Notes under the pieces: generated by a model | What the model was told of the DNA's origin: nothing | Seen by the model: only the letters and a program-made list of their open reading frames with translations | Database searches by the model: none | Source: Eukaryota sp. TZLM1-RC | Lineage: Eukaryota; Metamonada: BaSk clade | Direction of reading: 5' to 3' | Length of the DNA stretch: 64,000 bases | Assembly: GCA_040285825.1 (NCBI GenBank) | Contig: JAUPSS010000007.1 | Coordinates: 2,330,689 to 2,394,688, forward strand | Shown here: piece after piece, positions 9,591 to 21,200 of the stretch | Numbering within the stretch: the stretch's first letter is position 1 | Layout of the letters: the number at the start of each line of letters is the position of its first letter | Translations under genes and position numbers: made by a program

Positions 9591-11141
9591 ATGCTTTCAT
9601 CAGAGGAGTTTGAGAGTCAGCTCTCTGAGTACCTTGTCAGTGACTCTATTGTTCTTTCTCTTAAGGCTAGGCTGCGTCATCATTTAAGTCAACAATTGTT
9701 AACCACTCAATCAAAAGTCACTCAACAACTTGACTTCTTTACCCGCATTGCCCATTCTATAACATGTCAACACCTTGAACAATCATGCTGCGATCTTGCT
9801 TTATCTGTCTTTTTTCCTGAAGCAAACCTCACCCCAACTTCGATCCTGTCCACAGCTGAACTCTCTCAAACCCTCCCTCGCTTATCCTTTTCCAATGTCA
9901 CCGCTCCTTCCCTCCTCACCCATCTTGTGTCCGAGTACTACAAACCTCTTCCAACCACCCTATCTTCCTCTATTCAGACAGATCCCATCTCTACCTCCCT
10001 AGAACAGACTCTTTCTCCTGCTACTTCAGTCACCCCCTCTTTTCCACCTTCTCATGATCCTCTTGTCCATAGAGAACATGAACTCTTATCTGTGATCACT
10101 GATATTCGCTGTCAGCTACGTGATGCGACCCTTGCCCACTCTCAGACTGAGGAAAGAGCTCAGAGGCTGAGCCTTGAAATTGAACAGAAGGAAGAGGAAC
10201 ACAAAAGAGTGGAAAAGGAGTTCAAACAGGCATTGAGTCAGAAAGATGAAGTAATTGAGGATTGTAGGTCAGAAATAAGCAGGAAAAGTCGAGAAATTGA
10301 CCTTTTATCACGTGAGAATAAAGATTTGATAGAGCAAGTAGAGCAGGTGAATGCCAAAAATGATACATTTTCACTGGAAAAAACACGAATTCATAATTTA
10401 AATCAAGAGTTATTGTCCCAAATAACAGCATTAAAAAGGGAATATACGGAAATAATGGAAGAATCGTCATTTAAAGATGATAAAATTAATAAACTGAGGA
10501 AAGAATTATCTAAAAATAACGAAGAAGTTGAAACTTTATCAACTGAACTTGATGAATGTAAAAGAAAATCAAGACGTCTTGAAAAGTCAAGCCATGACGT
10601 CAGCAGCTCAAAAAGAAGGATCAGATTTGAGGATCAGATTGATGAGGCTGCAGTGTCTAGACGGTATGCGGCTGTTCTTGATGAGTTGAGGAATGATAAT
10701 CAAATGTTGAGAACAGAGCTGTCAGAGGTTCAATTTAAGTATAAAGAAGCCCAGAAAACCGTTGAAACTTTGAGAAATTTGTTGAAAAAAGAGAAATTAT
10801 CTCAATCTATTGAACAATCTCCTTCAGTTCATATGCCATCCACCCTTTCTCCTGAACGACCACTCCATCCCCCCGAACCAACCACATCTACCACTACTGT
10901 GAAGAGAAGCTTATGGGATAGTGGTGTTGTCAGCATGGCTAATGTTGCCAAGAAGACGGAAGAGGAACAAGTTGAAAAGAAAGAAGAGGATCAGAATCCG
11001 AGAGAAGAGGCATTCTTTCCAGAAGTCATATCGACCCCTGTTTCCAAAAGGACATCTTCTTCTGATCAGTCTTCGGAAGTCTTTGGAATGAGCTTTTCGA
11101 GTGAGAAAAATGAAGACTTTGACAGTGATGGATTATTTTGA
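9591..11141 (+). CDS. OFD1: OFD1-like centriole/basal-body protein (LisH + coiled coil)
   Basis: 516 residues. The N-terminus aligns by eye with OFD1: a helix LKARLRHHLSQQLL (about 24-37), then a LisH-like unit IAHSITCQHLEQSCCDLALS (about 53-72) running into VFFPEANL, close to the SVFFPESGL signature of OFD1. Residues about 90-160 are Pro/Ser/Thr-rich. A long coiled coil covers about 165-405, and the tail is Ser/Glu-rich. OFD1 caps distal centrioles and is needed for distal appendages and ciliogenesis, which fits an organism that also has axonemal dynein. It is shorter than the roughly 1000-residue animal protein. The start is the first Met before the conserved helix. Confidence rests on the N-terminal 80 residues only. 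Confidence 0.7.
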   Translation: MLSSEEFESQLSEYLVSDSIVLSLKARLRHHLSQQLLTTQSKVTQQLDFFTRIAHSITCQHLEQSCCDLALSVFFPEANLTPTSILSTAELSQTLPRLSFSNVTAPSLLTHLVSEYYKPLPTTLSSSIQTDPISTSLEQTLSPATSVTPSFPPSHDPLVHREHELLSVITDIRCQLRDATLAHSQTEERAQRLSLEIEQKEEEHKRVEKEFKQALSQKDEVIEDCRSEISRKSREIDLLSRENKDLIEQVEQVNAKNDTFSLEKTRIHNLNQELLSQITALKREYTEIMEESSFKDDKINKLRKELSKNNEEVETLSTELDECKRKSRRLEKSSHDVSSSKRRIRFEDQIDEAAVSRRYAAVLDELRNDNQMLRTELSEVQFKYKEAQKTVETLRNLLKKEKLSQSIEQSPSVHMPSTLSPERPLHPPEPTTSTTTVKRSLWDSGVVSMANVAKKTEEEQVEKKEEDQNPREEAFFPEVISTPVSKRTSSSDQSSEVFGMSFSSEKNEDFDSDGLF

Positions 11142-11967
11142 TCATGATGATGGTTTATTTTTTATGCTTTTGTATTATAATGGGTTATCAGTATTATTTC
11201 TTTTTTGTTGAAATTTTGGACATGTTTCATTACTTTTATTTGAATTCATATTTTGTCATTGTTTATAATTTAAATATTTATTCACATTTAAGTATAAACA
11301 AATCTGTAGTTTTTTTCCTTTTCTGATTTTTATCTTATATAGTCGATTAGTAGATTTTCACGTTCCTTACTTTCTTCAAAATTTGACTTATGTGATGATA
11401 GATGCATTTAATAAATCACTTATTTTTTCAATTCCATTAATAAAAGTCTCCATTATTTTTCAAGCAGAGGAATCATTCTTGTTCTTTCCAAATTTCAAAA
11501 TTGTTAGTAATCAGTAATTATGTAATCAACAAAAATCACTCGAACATTTAGTTATGCATTTTTCAATTAGTTGGTAGTAGTAACTTGTATAGTTATGATT
11601 TAGAAATCTTCAAAATTTCAACTCATTTTTTCGAATTCTAAGCAACACGAACTTTGATTTTATTATTGGAAACACCGCCTCAATAATGCTTCATGTTCAA
11701 TATAGAATACAAACAATCAGTTGTGATAGTCTTAAAACTATTTAGAAATTTACATCCTAGTCTTGTAACCTCTCAAAGAAAAATTTGTTTTTCCTTGTTA
11801 CATTTTGAACTCTTTTGTTTTGATCAAGGCAAATTTTTCATTGGTTAGGCTAACCTTGTTTTACCACAATTCAATTCCAAAACCAACGGCAGTATTATAC
11901 TAATGAATTTTTGAAGGCAACTTCTCATTTTACGTATAATTAATCAAAATAGAATACTATTTTGTAT
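11142..11967. other. Non-coding AT-rich interval
   Basis: 3' flank of the OFD1-like gene up to the Fanzor-derived repeat. Only short, low-complexity frames. Confidence 0.5.
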
Positions 11968-13260
11968 CTTTTTGAAAATGGATAAGATTAAAAACACTAA
12001 ACTTTATTCAGACAATTCAAAGTACATCATGTCTAGAATCGAGACATATGGAATAACAGTAAGTTTCATTCAATCTAGAATGGACTTGAAAAAGTACAAA
12101 GTAACTGCAAAAGAATTGAAAGATAAAGAAAAATATATTGATGACCCCGGCATTAGCTTCTCAATTTCAAGATATGACCATAGCTGCTGCTGACCCAGGG
12201 AAATCTGATCTACTCTATTTTTCTGCCAATTTGGCTACTGGAATTGCTCATTCAGAAAAACCTGAGAGAGATAAATATCTTCATTTAGGTACACTCAAAA
12301 TCAACGAGGATTTGAGTCAAAAAGTCATAATTCAAAAGAATAAGAGACAGCATATGGAATGACACTCTTATTACAATAAGTAACTCTACTGGTAAAGTGA
12401 TTGATCTATCCAATGATGAACCATCTGAAGAGCAACAACAAAAGATGGATTTAAACAGCAGTATAATTAATCAAATGACTGAAAGAACAATTAGTTTATT
12501 AAGAGAAAAAGTACCTCAAGAAATCAATATTCCCCACGAAATTGATTACTCATTCAATTTGAGAAATAATGAACATAAAACTAAATCTGTAGCAGAATGG
12601 GAAGCAACTTTATCCCAATTCAATTCCAAAAGCTGTAGGTTTGATAGATTTATGGAGTATATCAAACAAAAGAATTTTGTGAATAGCATTGTTGGTGAAG
12701 TCTATCATCAAAAAATATTTAGGAAACTAAGATGGCGGGCTGAGATTAATCGCATAAGATCCGAGGCAAAAATGATTCAGAGATTCAAATCAGTGATTGG
12801 TAATCGAGGTCAAGTAGTTGCTGGAATTGGAGAATGGGAACAACGAAACCACATGATATTAAAAGAACCTACCAAGGGAAAAGGTTTGAGAATTCTATTT
12901 AAAAAGGCTGGTTATAAGGTCTTTTTGATTGATGAGTTTCGAAGCAGTTGATGTTGTTTTAACTGAAAGAAAGCGGAGAAAACAGTTGAAACGTTGCGCT
13001 GGTGCAGAAATCCTAGGCCATGGAAGAGGCATGAGATGTCTATTCGTCACCGGCTTACCATGTGTAAATCATGCGAAACTTTGTGGAATAGAGATCGAAA
13101 TGCTTCGCTGAATATGTTGGCAGTGATGGAAGCACATGTAAAAGGTGGAGACAGACCGGAATACCTGCAGAGAGCCAAGGTTGACAAAGATTCAAAGAAA
13201 AAGGTACCAAGAAGAAAATCTTCCACTTCTCAAAAACTCAGTCCCTCTACATTGGTGTAA
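11968..13260 (+). pseudogene. Fanzor (eukaryotic TnpB-like RNA-guided nuclease), degenerate copy 1
   Basis: Pieces of one protein in shifting frames: KIKNTKLYSDNSKYIMSRIE, then RuvC-I AAADPGKSDLLYFSANLATG (12189 on), a helical middle with QKNFVNSIVGEVYH, KEPTKGKGLRILFKKAGYKV and LIDEFRSS followed by a stop, then RNPRPWKRHE, HRLTMCKSCETLWNRDRNASLNML with the RuvC-III Asp codon at 13093-13095, and DRPEYLQ. Lesions include a frameshift near 12150 and a Cys-to-stop change in the first zinc-ribbon CxxC near 12950. The Glu of LIDEF is the displaced RuvC-II residue described for Fanzors. The N-terminal part present in copy 2 is missing here. It ends 41 nt before the ATG of the next gene. Confidence 0.85.
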
Positions 13261-13305
13261 AAAGGACACTTATTTCATTGTTATAGACAATATCTGTTTC
13301 AATGA
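11968..13305 (+). repeat. Left arm of Fanzor-containing inverted repeat
   Basis: Near-identical in inverted orientation to 21321-22665. Similarity starts at TTTTTGAAAAT and runs through the Fanzor remnant into GACAATATCTGTTTCAATGA, ending at the start codon of the following gene. Indels distinguish the arms: about 50 extra bp before the Fanzor stop here, and about 53 extra bp just before GACAATATC in the other arm. Confidence 0.85.
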
Positions 13306-15707
13306 GCTGGCATGACACCATAACATCTATCTTGAACTCAACATCGTCCAACTTACATGATAAAAGGAACCTATCTTCAAATATGTCTCCTGCCCTACTG
13401 CGGAAAACCCTTTCTTCAACTTACTCAGCTTCACGACTTTCCACAACACAAACTGCACAGTCTCCTGCTAATTCTGAATGGGCAACCCGTACAATACCAT
13501 CCACTTCCCATAACCCTTCATCAACTGCTGATCTACGTCTAGCTGAATGCACTTCCCATTTAGAACGTCTTTATGAACATTTTGACAGCCATCAAAGCTC
13601 AATGGATACGGAACTTGAAGCTATCCGACATTTGATTCATGATTCTGTAACTAACCTACGAACAGAATTTAGTCCACTCAAATCTGTGGTTCTAGATAGC
13701 TCAGAAATATCCAGACTTTCTCGAGAAGTCCAGAACCTAAACTCTAGAATGGACTCCCTCTCTAAAACCGTCACTTCTTCACTCTCCCAACTGTCTAATC
13801 TTTCCAGTAGGTTCTCACACGGTGATTTGCCTGCACTAGGTCCATTACGAGACGAGATTGCTCAACTCAATGAAAAGGTCATAAGTAGAAGCTCAGAATT
13901 GGAGACTAGACAGGAAAGAGTCGAGAATCAGGTTGAAAAATTATCAGAAGTAGATAGTAGGATCGAACAGACTGTGGAAGTCTTGAGAAGTCAATTGACC
14001 GATGAATTGGGTTCTTGTTATGAATCTTTTAATACTAGAATTACTAAGGAAGTTGATGATTTGAATGGGTTTATCACTGAAAATTTGAGCAGATTTGAGG
14101 AAAATTTGGCAAAAAATAATTCAGATCAGGTGGAACTCACCTCAAATATTCATGATGTCAGAGGTAAACTTAATACTTTGGAATCAGACTCCACTCAAAA
14201 TGTTGAAAATTTATACAGGTTAATGGAGAAAAATCAATTTGAAGTCAAGGAGAATCTGCAAGACCTCAACTCTTCTGTTCAAAATATAACTCATCTTTCA
14301 CAAGAAATAAAACGACTCGAATCAGAATTCAAACAAAGTCAATCTGATTTTGAACTTTTTCAATCATCTGTGAGTGATAAGTTAAACGTCAATCAAACGT
14401 TAGACCAAATATCAAAAAGAATTGATGGTCATGATAACCTTCTCAGTCAGTTAAGTGAAAGAATTGCAAACCCACCTGATACATTTTCTTCAATCATTAA
14501 AAGAATTAATAATTTAAGTTCCGAAGTGGAAGGTATTAAGCGAAGTGACGATCAATTTGACTACCAATCAGATCACAATCAGTCACGTGAACACTTTAAA
14601 CCATCAAATATTCAATCAAATATTCAATCAAGTTCCGATCCGAGTATTGATGAGGATGTAACTGATAATTCCAAACCAATCAAATCATTTAATCATAATG
14701 ACAATGATGACGTCTCCAGCTCAAAAAGTACCAAGAATTCTGAGCTTGGGGAGGAATTCAGTCTCGATCATTTTGGTGGCGGTTCTAATTCTGATGTCAA
14801 TACAATCAGTGAGTCTGACTCTTCAATCAATCAAAATGATAATCAGGAGATCAATCAACTTGTCGAAGATGATGTCGAATCAGTTAAAAACAGTCCAGAA
14901 CGTCCCACATCTCCTGTAACTGAATCTGACTCTTTTAATGACTCTTTAGAACAACTTGAGTTCTCAAAGGAAAAGAAAAAAGAAAAGGAATTGGTGGACA
15001 AGGATTCAGAAGTTCAACATTCATCCAATCAAAATGAAGATCCAAATGATTTGTCAATTGATAGTATTTTTGATAAGAGTTTTAGCTCGTTAGACTCTAG
15101 TTTTGAAGATGAAAAATTAACAAAATTCAAAGAAAATCCCAATGATGACGTGGCACATGATCAAAAAGAAACAAAAGTCAAAGAAAATCCCAATGATGAC
15201 GTGGCACATGATCAAAAAGAAACAAAAGTCAAAGAAAATCCCAATGATGACGTGGCACATGATCAAAATGATAGTGAAAATGATTGGTTGGACGAAGCTC
15301 TCAAAGATTTTTCAGATTCAAGCCTCGAAGTTTCTATGGATGTCAAGCCAAGTCCCAGAGAACAGATCAAAACTACGTCATCAGGTCAAAAAGACCACGT
15401 GACAGAGCCTAAAAAGAGTGCACTTTCTGAGTTTGATTTGTCTGATATCTCGGATATTTCTTTTTCCTTATCACCCAATAAAAAAACGAAGAGTGATTCC
15501 GATTCTGATTTTGAAACCAAATCTGAACCGAACAATTTCAAATTTAATTTTAATTCTTTGAATAAAACCACTAGAATTAAAGATCCAGATCCCCCAACCC
15601 CTCTAAGAACTGCCCCTTTTGCTATTCCAAAGGCAACTGATTTCAGTGATGATGAGCTTGATAACCTGCAAGATTTGGATGATGAAAGTTCGTTTGATTT
15701 TGATTGA
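13302..15707 (+). CDS. Large coiled-coil protein with acidic repetitive C-terminus, unknown function
   Basis: 801 residues not recognised as any named family. Residues 1-85 are Ser/Thr-rich. Residues about 85-420 are heptad-rich coiled coil (for example LSREVQNLNSRMDSLSKTV). The C-terminal half is Ser/Asp/Asn/Glu-rich and probably disordered, with a 17-residue unit KENPNDDVAHDQKET repeated three times, and it ends in an acidic tail DESSFDFD. There are no membrane segments or catalytic motifs. A scaffold, possibly cytoskeletal, is the most that can be inferred. The ATG lies exactly at the border of the Fanzor inverted repeat, so its promoter or 5'UTR is repeat-derived. It converges on the kinase gene at 18.3-21.3 kb. 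Confidence 0.75.
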   Translation: MSWHDTITSILNSTSSNLHDKRNLSSNMSPALLRKTLSSTYSASRLSTTQTAQSPANSEWATRTIPSTSHNPSSTADLRLAECTSHLERLYEHFDSHQSSMDTELEAIRHLIHDSVTNLRTEFSPLKSVVLDSSEISRLSREVQNLNSRMDSLSKTVTSSLSQLSNLSSRFSHGDLPALGPLRDEIAQLNEKVISRSSELETRQERVENQVEKLSEVDSRIEQTVEVLRSQLTDELGSCYESFNTRITKEVDDLNGFITENLSRFEENLAKNNSDQVELTSNIHDVRGKLNTLESDSTQNVENLYRLMEKNQFEVKENLQDLNSSVQNITHLSQEIKRLESEFKQSQSDFELFQSSVSDKLNVNQTLDQISKRIDGHDNLLSQLSERIANPPDTFSSIIKRINNLSSEVEGIKRSDDQFDYQSDHNQSREHFKPSNIQSNIQSSSDPSIDEDVTDNSKPIKSFNHNDNDDVSSSKSTKNSELGEEFSLDHFGGGSNSDVNTISESDSSINQNDNQEINQLVEDDVESVKNSPERPTSPVTESDSFNDSLEQLEFSKEKKKEKELVDKDSEVQHSSNQNEDPNDLSIDSIFDKSFSSLDSSFEDEKLTKFKENPNDDVAHDQKETKVKENPNDDVAHDQKETKVKENPNDDVAHDQNDSENDWLDEALKDFSDSSLEVSMDVKPSPREQIKTTSSGQKDHVTEPKKSALSEFDLSDISDISFSLSPNKKTKSDSDSDFETKSEPNNFKFNFNSLNKTTRIKDPDPPTPLRTAPFAIPKATDFSDDELDNLQDLDDESSFDFD
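15127..15267 (+). repeat. In-frame 51-bp tandem repeat (about 2.8 copies)
   Basis: Units at 15127-15177 and 15178-15228 plus a partial third, starting TCAAAGAAAATCCCAATGAT. They encode the 17-residue protein repeat. Confidence 0.95.
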
Positions 15708-16330
15708 TTGGTTTTTTGATTGGCATTCTGATTGTCTACTATTATTTGTATTATATTTTCAATAAAGTTATTAATTTGTCATTATTTATTTCTTGTTTAC
15801 AGATTCGAATGCTTATCTGGAGTGTTGAACGGGTCCTTCTTCACTCTTTTCAGTATTCCATTTGTTTGTTTGGTTTTTTGTTGCAAAATCTGTTGCAAAG
15901 CAAGACGGTTGTTTTCACGAAGCATCAGAGTTATAAAACCATGTTTAAGGGAACAAATCGACAATAAATTTGAAGCAGTTTTTGCAGATTGATCTGTGGG
16001 GTGTACCACCCATTTCACCAATACACTTGGTCCAAACTACCAGATGTTGTCAATCAGTTATTAATTTTCAATTATTAGTTTTATGAAAATAAAACTTCCA
16101 GACAATTCTTTTTCACTAATTTCAGGTATAAAGAAATAAAATATGGAATAATAAGTTTGTTTCTCATTGGAATAGATAAATTTGTCACAGAAAAAATATA
16201 ATAAAATGTAAACTTTCAAAAATAATCACTTGCCGCAGCCAGCAAAGCAAGAGCTTTTGAGGTAAAATGAATTTTGCATTTTTCTATATCTATCACAAGA
16301 TGGGCATCAATAAGTTTGTATTTTGCAAAA
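15708..16330. other. Non-coding interval before a retrotransposon remnant
   Basis: AT-rich 3' flank of the coiled-coil gene. Short frames only, with no recognisable motif. Confidence 0.45.
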
Positions 16331-16334
16331 AGAC

Positions 16335-18050
16335 CATTTTGTTTAACCTACAACATTGGATGATTTTGTTTTTCAACAAGGAATTCAACATCTGACTTCA
16401 CTGAAAATGATTGCATATATGGATGACGTTGTTCTTATAGGTGACTTAAAGATTGTTAGAGAAGCAATTGTATGTTTTAAAGAATTAACAAAATTGGCTT
16501 TCGACCTAACTTACTTAAATGTGTTTTACTTTCGAATTTCCCAGTTTCTACTATAGTTCATGGTATTGAAATTCAAGCCAAATTATATTCAACTGATGCT
16601 ATTCGTCATTTGGGTTCGTTTTTAGGAAATAATGAGCAAGTTACCAAAGAATTGTTTGAAATGTTGAACTCAATTTCCGAAAAAATTTACCAACTCATGA
16701 AATTGGATATACAGAAACTTGTCAAATTTTATGTTTTAATTCCAGCTTTAATCATATATTTCGATCAACAAATCCTCTCATCACTAGGCCTTTGGCTCAA
16801 AAGTTTAATGTAATGAATTACGTGCACAATTAGTCTTGTCACAATTACTAGGATGTAAAATAATCCAAATTCTCGATCATGCTTATCTTAGTCCACATTA
16901 TGGCGGTTTAGGTTGGACAAAGGCTTCTATTCTTACTTCATGTGCTTTTATTGGTGGATGTAGATATGTAATTTTTGAGTGTTCTGAAAGATTTGCCGAT
17001 TGGGAAGATTTATTAATGCCAACGCAAATTTCTACTATTTTTGCATTAACTGAAGAAATTTCAAAAATTGATGTAAAAAAACGGTGTCGATGCTTTCCCC
17101 AATCATTCAATGGTAATATTCCGGAAAAGAATTTTTTAAATTTAAAATACACTCTTCGAACATTGCAGAAACGATTGACTGGAATGTATGAAAATGATCT
17201 TGATAATAATATAAGCAGCTCGGCTGTTTTAAATCAAGATCTTCACTCATTGTTATTGGAAAAGGGTGTTTGTGAAAATCAGTCGTCAGATTCTTCACTT
17301 TTTGTAACCATTGTACCACGAAGATTTGGACTGTGTGCTACTAATGAAGCTTTTGTAACAAAAATGAGATTATATTTGAATATCCCCATTAATCAATTAT
17401 TATCAAAAGAAAGGTGTATTTGTTCGGATTCACCACAGCTCACTTTGCGTCATGCTCTAAATTGTTCGAAGTTGATATCTTATAGTTCTTCATTACATGA
17501 TGCTGTTGGAGACACTGTTTTTGATTTGGCACGAACTGCAAGATTATCGTGTATCAAAGAGCCTCTGCTGAAGGAAACACTGTCTCCAAATAATTTTGGT
17601 TCTGATGATGGAGGTGATGTATACTGTGATTGGATTGATAACTTGGAAGCTATTGTTGATTTGTCTCATGTAATGTTGCAAATGACACTTTGGTTCACAG
17701 AAGAAAACTTAATCTTGTAAGTGCTCTTGAATTTGAAGCAAAAGAAAAAAAATAGAAAATATGACAAAGATATCGAAGAAGCTAATGCTGGTAGAAATAC
17801 ACAAAAAGTTTTTATTACTTTCCCATTTTCGATAAACGGAAGACTATCAGTAGAAGCAGGAACATTTTTGAATTATTTCCAAAAAATGGTTTAAGAAACA
17901 ACAAAGAAAATATTTGATATTTTTTTAGGGCGCTCTCGAATTCAATTTGCCATTATTAAGAAATTGCCACAGTTTTTCAATCGAATTAGAGAAGGTTTAG
18001 CTAGACAGCAAGCAGATCAAGATTTTGTAGAGGAAATCTTGGTTACATGA
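16335..18050 (+). pseudogene. RLE non-LTR retrotransposon lineage A, 5'-truncated, frameshifted
   Basis: Starts in the RT palm with MIAYMDDVVLIGDL (16408 on; YMDD-type catalytic box). It continues through DAIRHLGSFLGNNEQV, PHYGGLGWTKAS and VPRRFGLC, then the CIC...LTLRHALNC knuckle and HDAVGDTVF, to GDVYCDWIDN..AIVDL (RLE catalytic region, 17613-17660) and a C-terminal helix ending near 18048. It is broken near 16500, 16810, 17720 and at a TAA near 17893. Same order as the fuller copy at 54.7-58.0 kb. 5' truncation is typical of target-primed insertion. Confidence 0.85.
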
Positions 18051-18273
18051 ATTTCGTTTCATTAGTTATGAGTACATTTTGTTAAGATGTGGAAGCTTAA
18101 TAAATTATCCACACCTGAATCATTTCCAATCAATATATGTGAGGATCATTCATCTTCAAAGTGTGAATCAAAGTTGAAACTTTTTGATTTGTTTTATGAA
18201 ATGTATTTATAAAGTAGTGCAAGAGAGTTATCAAGATATTTACACACTATTTGATACAATAGCACAACCAAAC

Positions 18274-21200
18274 TCACACACTAGCCAAAACAATAACCAA
18301 GACTGTCAGGAAAAAAGTTACGTCCCGAACCCTGGCAATATTGTATCTGAATGGAACAAACTTGAGAAAACATAAACAACATTGCAAGACAAGATACCAG
18401 GTTTTGGATAAGCCGCTGCACAATATCAAAATGCAGATAATACCAACATCTACTGCTTGAATTAACAAAGCAGAAGCATCAACTGCGAAATTAAAAAACA
18501 CAACAACAACAGAGGAAATCAAAATGAGAAAGGTGACAGCGGAAACAATGAACTCGTCAAAAGCCATTTCACGAATGTGAGAATTGTAAAATATTGAAAT
18601 ATATATTAAAAAATGTAAAGGATAAGATTCGGAAGATTGGTTCAAACTTCGATAAGTCGAATGGTTATTAAACATGATGTGGATGAATGCCAGCACCAGA
18701 GGAACCATTAATATAAAACAAAATGCATATTTGAACCTAAATAATGCTGCCACCATTGAATAAGGAATAGTCATTAGGGAGATATCACCCACAAACAAAA
18801 TAGAAATAATTGACATAAACCAATAGCGTTGAAGGAAAAGTCGAAATTTTACTTTCTTCAGAATTTGCCAGAATATTGTATCTACTATAAAGAAAATGAA
18901 GGCTGCAATACCAAAAAGCTTTGTTCTGATGCTAGGTTTCACACAAATAAAGCCAAACCTGGTACTTCCCTCCACACATTCGTTACACAAGGCCCCTTGA
19001 GTGTTGAATCTGCACTTATTTTTAAAGCAAGTGATTGCATGGGGACATGCTTCAACAACACTGGTCTCAGAGTTGTACCTGTAGCCAAGTCTAAGTGATA
19101 CTAAGGAGCCGTTTCTGCATTTGCCTAATCTTGGACAATCCTTGACACCATGTCTTGAACGTATAACAGAAGATGGCCAACGACAATCATTAACACTTGT
19201 TGATGCTTCTGGACTAGTGGTACCCTCAGTAGGACACTTTTTACATTCAAAAGTTGGAAATCTCTCTGCATAATATCCTGCTGAACAAGGCTTACATTGG
19301 CCAGATTTCTCCAGTATATGTCCTTTGTGACAATAACAAGAATTGCCGAGTTTAAAACGATTTGGAGGACAATCATTGATGACAAAGGTTTGAGCTGAAC
19401 TAATGTCGTTATAGCTTATATCGACATTTACGTTCTTCAGCAAAGGTGCGACTACCTCCAAATGAGTTGAATTTAAAACAGAAACCTCTGCACTATTTGA
19501 ATAAACAGTGACTTCATGCAGATCAACAACATCTTTACGTTCGGTAAAGGCATCGGAAGTCGTAATCACAAGTTTTAACTCAAAGACCGAACAGCTATTG
19601 TAGAAGAAATTGCTTCTGGTACAATTGTTTGAAGACACTATATCAACATTCAATTGGGATGACGTTGGTCGAAATTCGAATCCGCGAGTTGTGGAGTCAT
19701 TCAGTTTTATTTCTATAAAACTATGTCCTAATGAAATAATTAAATCTTGATTATTAGCAACAAAATTAACAACAGAATCCCTGGAAGGTACAGCATGGTT
19801 ATTTTGCATAAATTCAAGCAATAAAGCAAGAATTATTTCGTCACTATCAAAACTAGAATCTTCAATGGCATGGTCACACTGCACAACTTGGCTTGATGTA
19901 CCCTGATGTTGAGAATTAAAGCTGCTGCAAGTGAACAGTAACGCCATAACAATCAACAAGAAAAGGAAGCTGACGATAGAGAAAAAAATGAGCTTCGTTT
20001 TTGCATATTTTGACTCCAACTCAATTATTTGATTTTCAAGGTCTATTTTATCTTCAATGGCTCTGCTTGCTTCTGCTTGTTTGATTCTCAATTCCTTCAT
20101 CATTGCCTTGAGTGAACGATTCAATTCACGATTTTTAGCAGTTTCAGTATTCAACAAAACCTTTTGGCTATCCAATAGCCTTTGATTGGCATTTTTGCTA
20201 GTCTTGAGGGAATTAATTGAAATTGCTTGTTTGGAGTTTGATTCGACGACTGACTGATGAAGACGTTCAAGTTCTTCATACTTCTTCTGCAATTGCTCCA
20301 ATTGCTCCACGGTTCTTGATAATTCAGTACAGCAACGCTCGTGCTCAGTCAACAATAACAAAAGCTGATTGTTGATTAAATCCTTTTCTTCTTTAAGGTT
20401 GGTGAAATTATTTTCATTTTCTCTTAATTGTGCACTCAAACATCGTAATTGTTGACCTTTCTGCTCAAGTTCGTCGCGCAAAATATCCATCTGGTGGTGG
20501 TCATTACTGATATTGACCTCATTATCATGAACTAACTCTGATGAACGAAAACTGCTTTCCAAATCATTCAAAACAGAGAGAATGGCTTCAATACTGGGAC
20601 GACTGTGAGGATCTTTAGAAAGGCATTGGTGAATGACCTCCCCCAGTGCGTCCGGTGTATTTTGAGGTATGTCAGGTAGTTTATTCCGAAATTTGGAGAA
20701 ACACAATGCATGTTGACTAAGACCTTTGTAAGCAAGATTGTCAGTTAGCAGTTCATACAAAATAAGACCAAGAGAATACACATCAGACTCAGCCGTTGCT
20801 ATGCCATCAACTTCGCATTGTTCAGGTGCGGCATACTTCAAGGTGATAGCTTGAGGATGGATTGTTGTGGTTGAAGAAATGACTCTAGACGTACCAAAAT
20901 CTCCTATTCGAATGGAATTATTGACTAAAAGGATATTATCTGGTTTCAAGTCACCATGAACAATGTCCCGAGAATGTATGGAGTTTAGAGCCTGGCATAT
21001 GTCGATCGCGGTGCACAGTGATTGTAGAGACATGGGTGATGGTACTTCAAGAGAGGAAGTGGCACGCTCCATCACAATGCCGATCTGACCATCTATGCGA
21101 ACGATACCAAAAACCCGAAGAACACGAGGACTATTGGCTCGAATAAGTAACTTGACCTCCTTTAGAAGCAAAGTTTCCCGTTCATCAGTAAAATCAACAA

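Noticed and set aside
12070-12089. 20-nt GT...AG interval (GTAAGT...CTAG) in Fanzor copy 1 as an intron
   Set aside because: The reading frame is open through it and the translated residues fit the Fanzor block. 20 nt is not a multiple of three, so removal would break the frame.
14100-15700. Repetitive coiled-coil/acidic gene as a surface antigen
   Set aside because: No signal peptide, membrane helix or anchor is visible.
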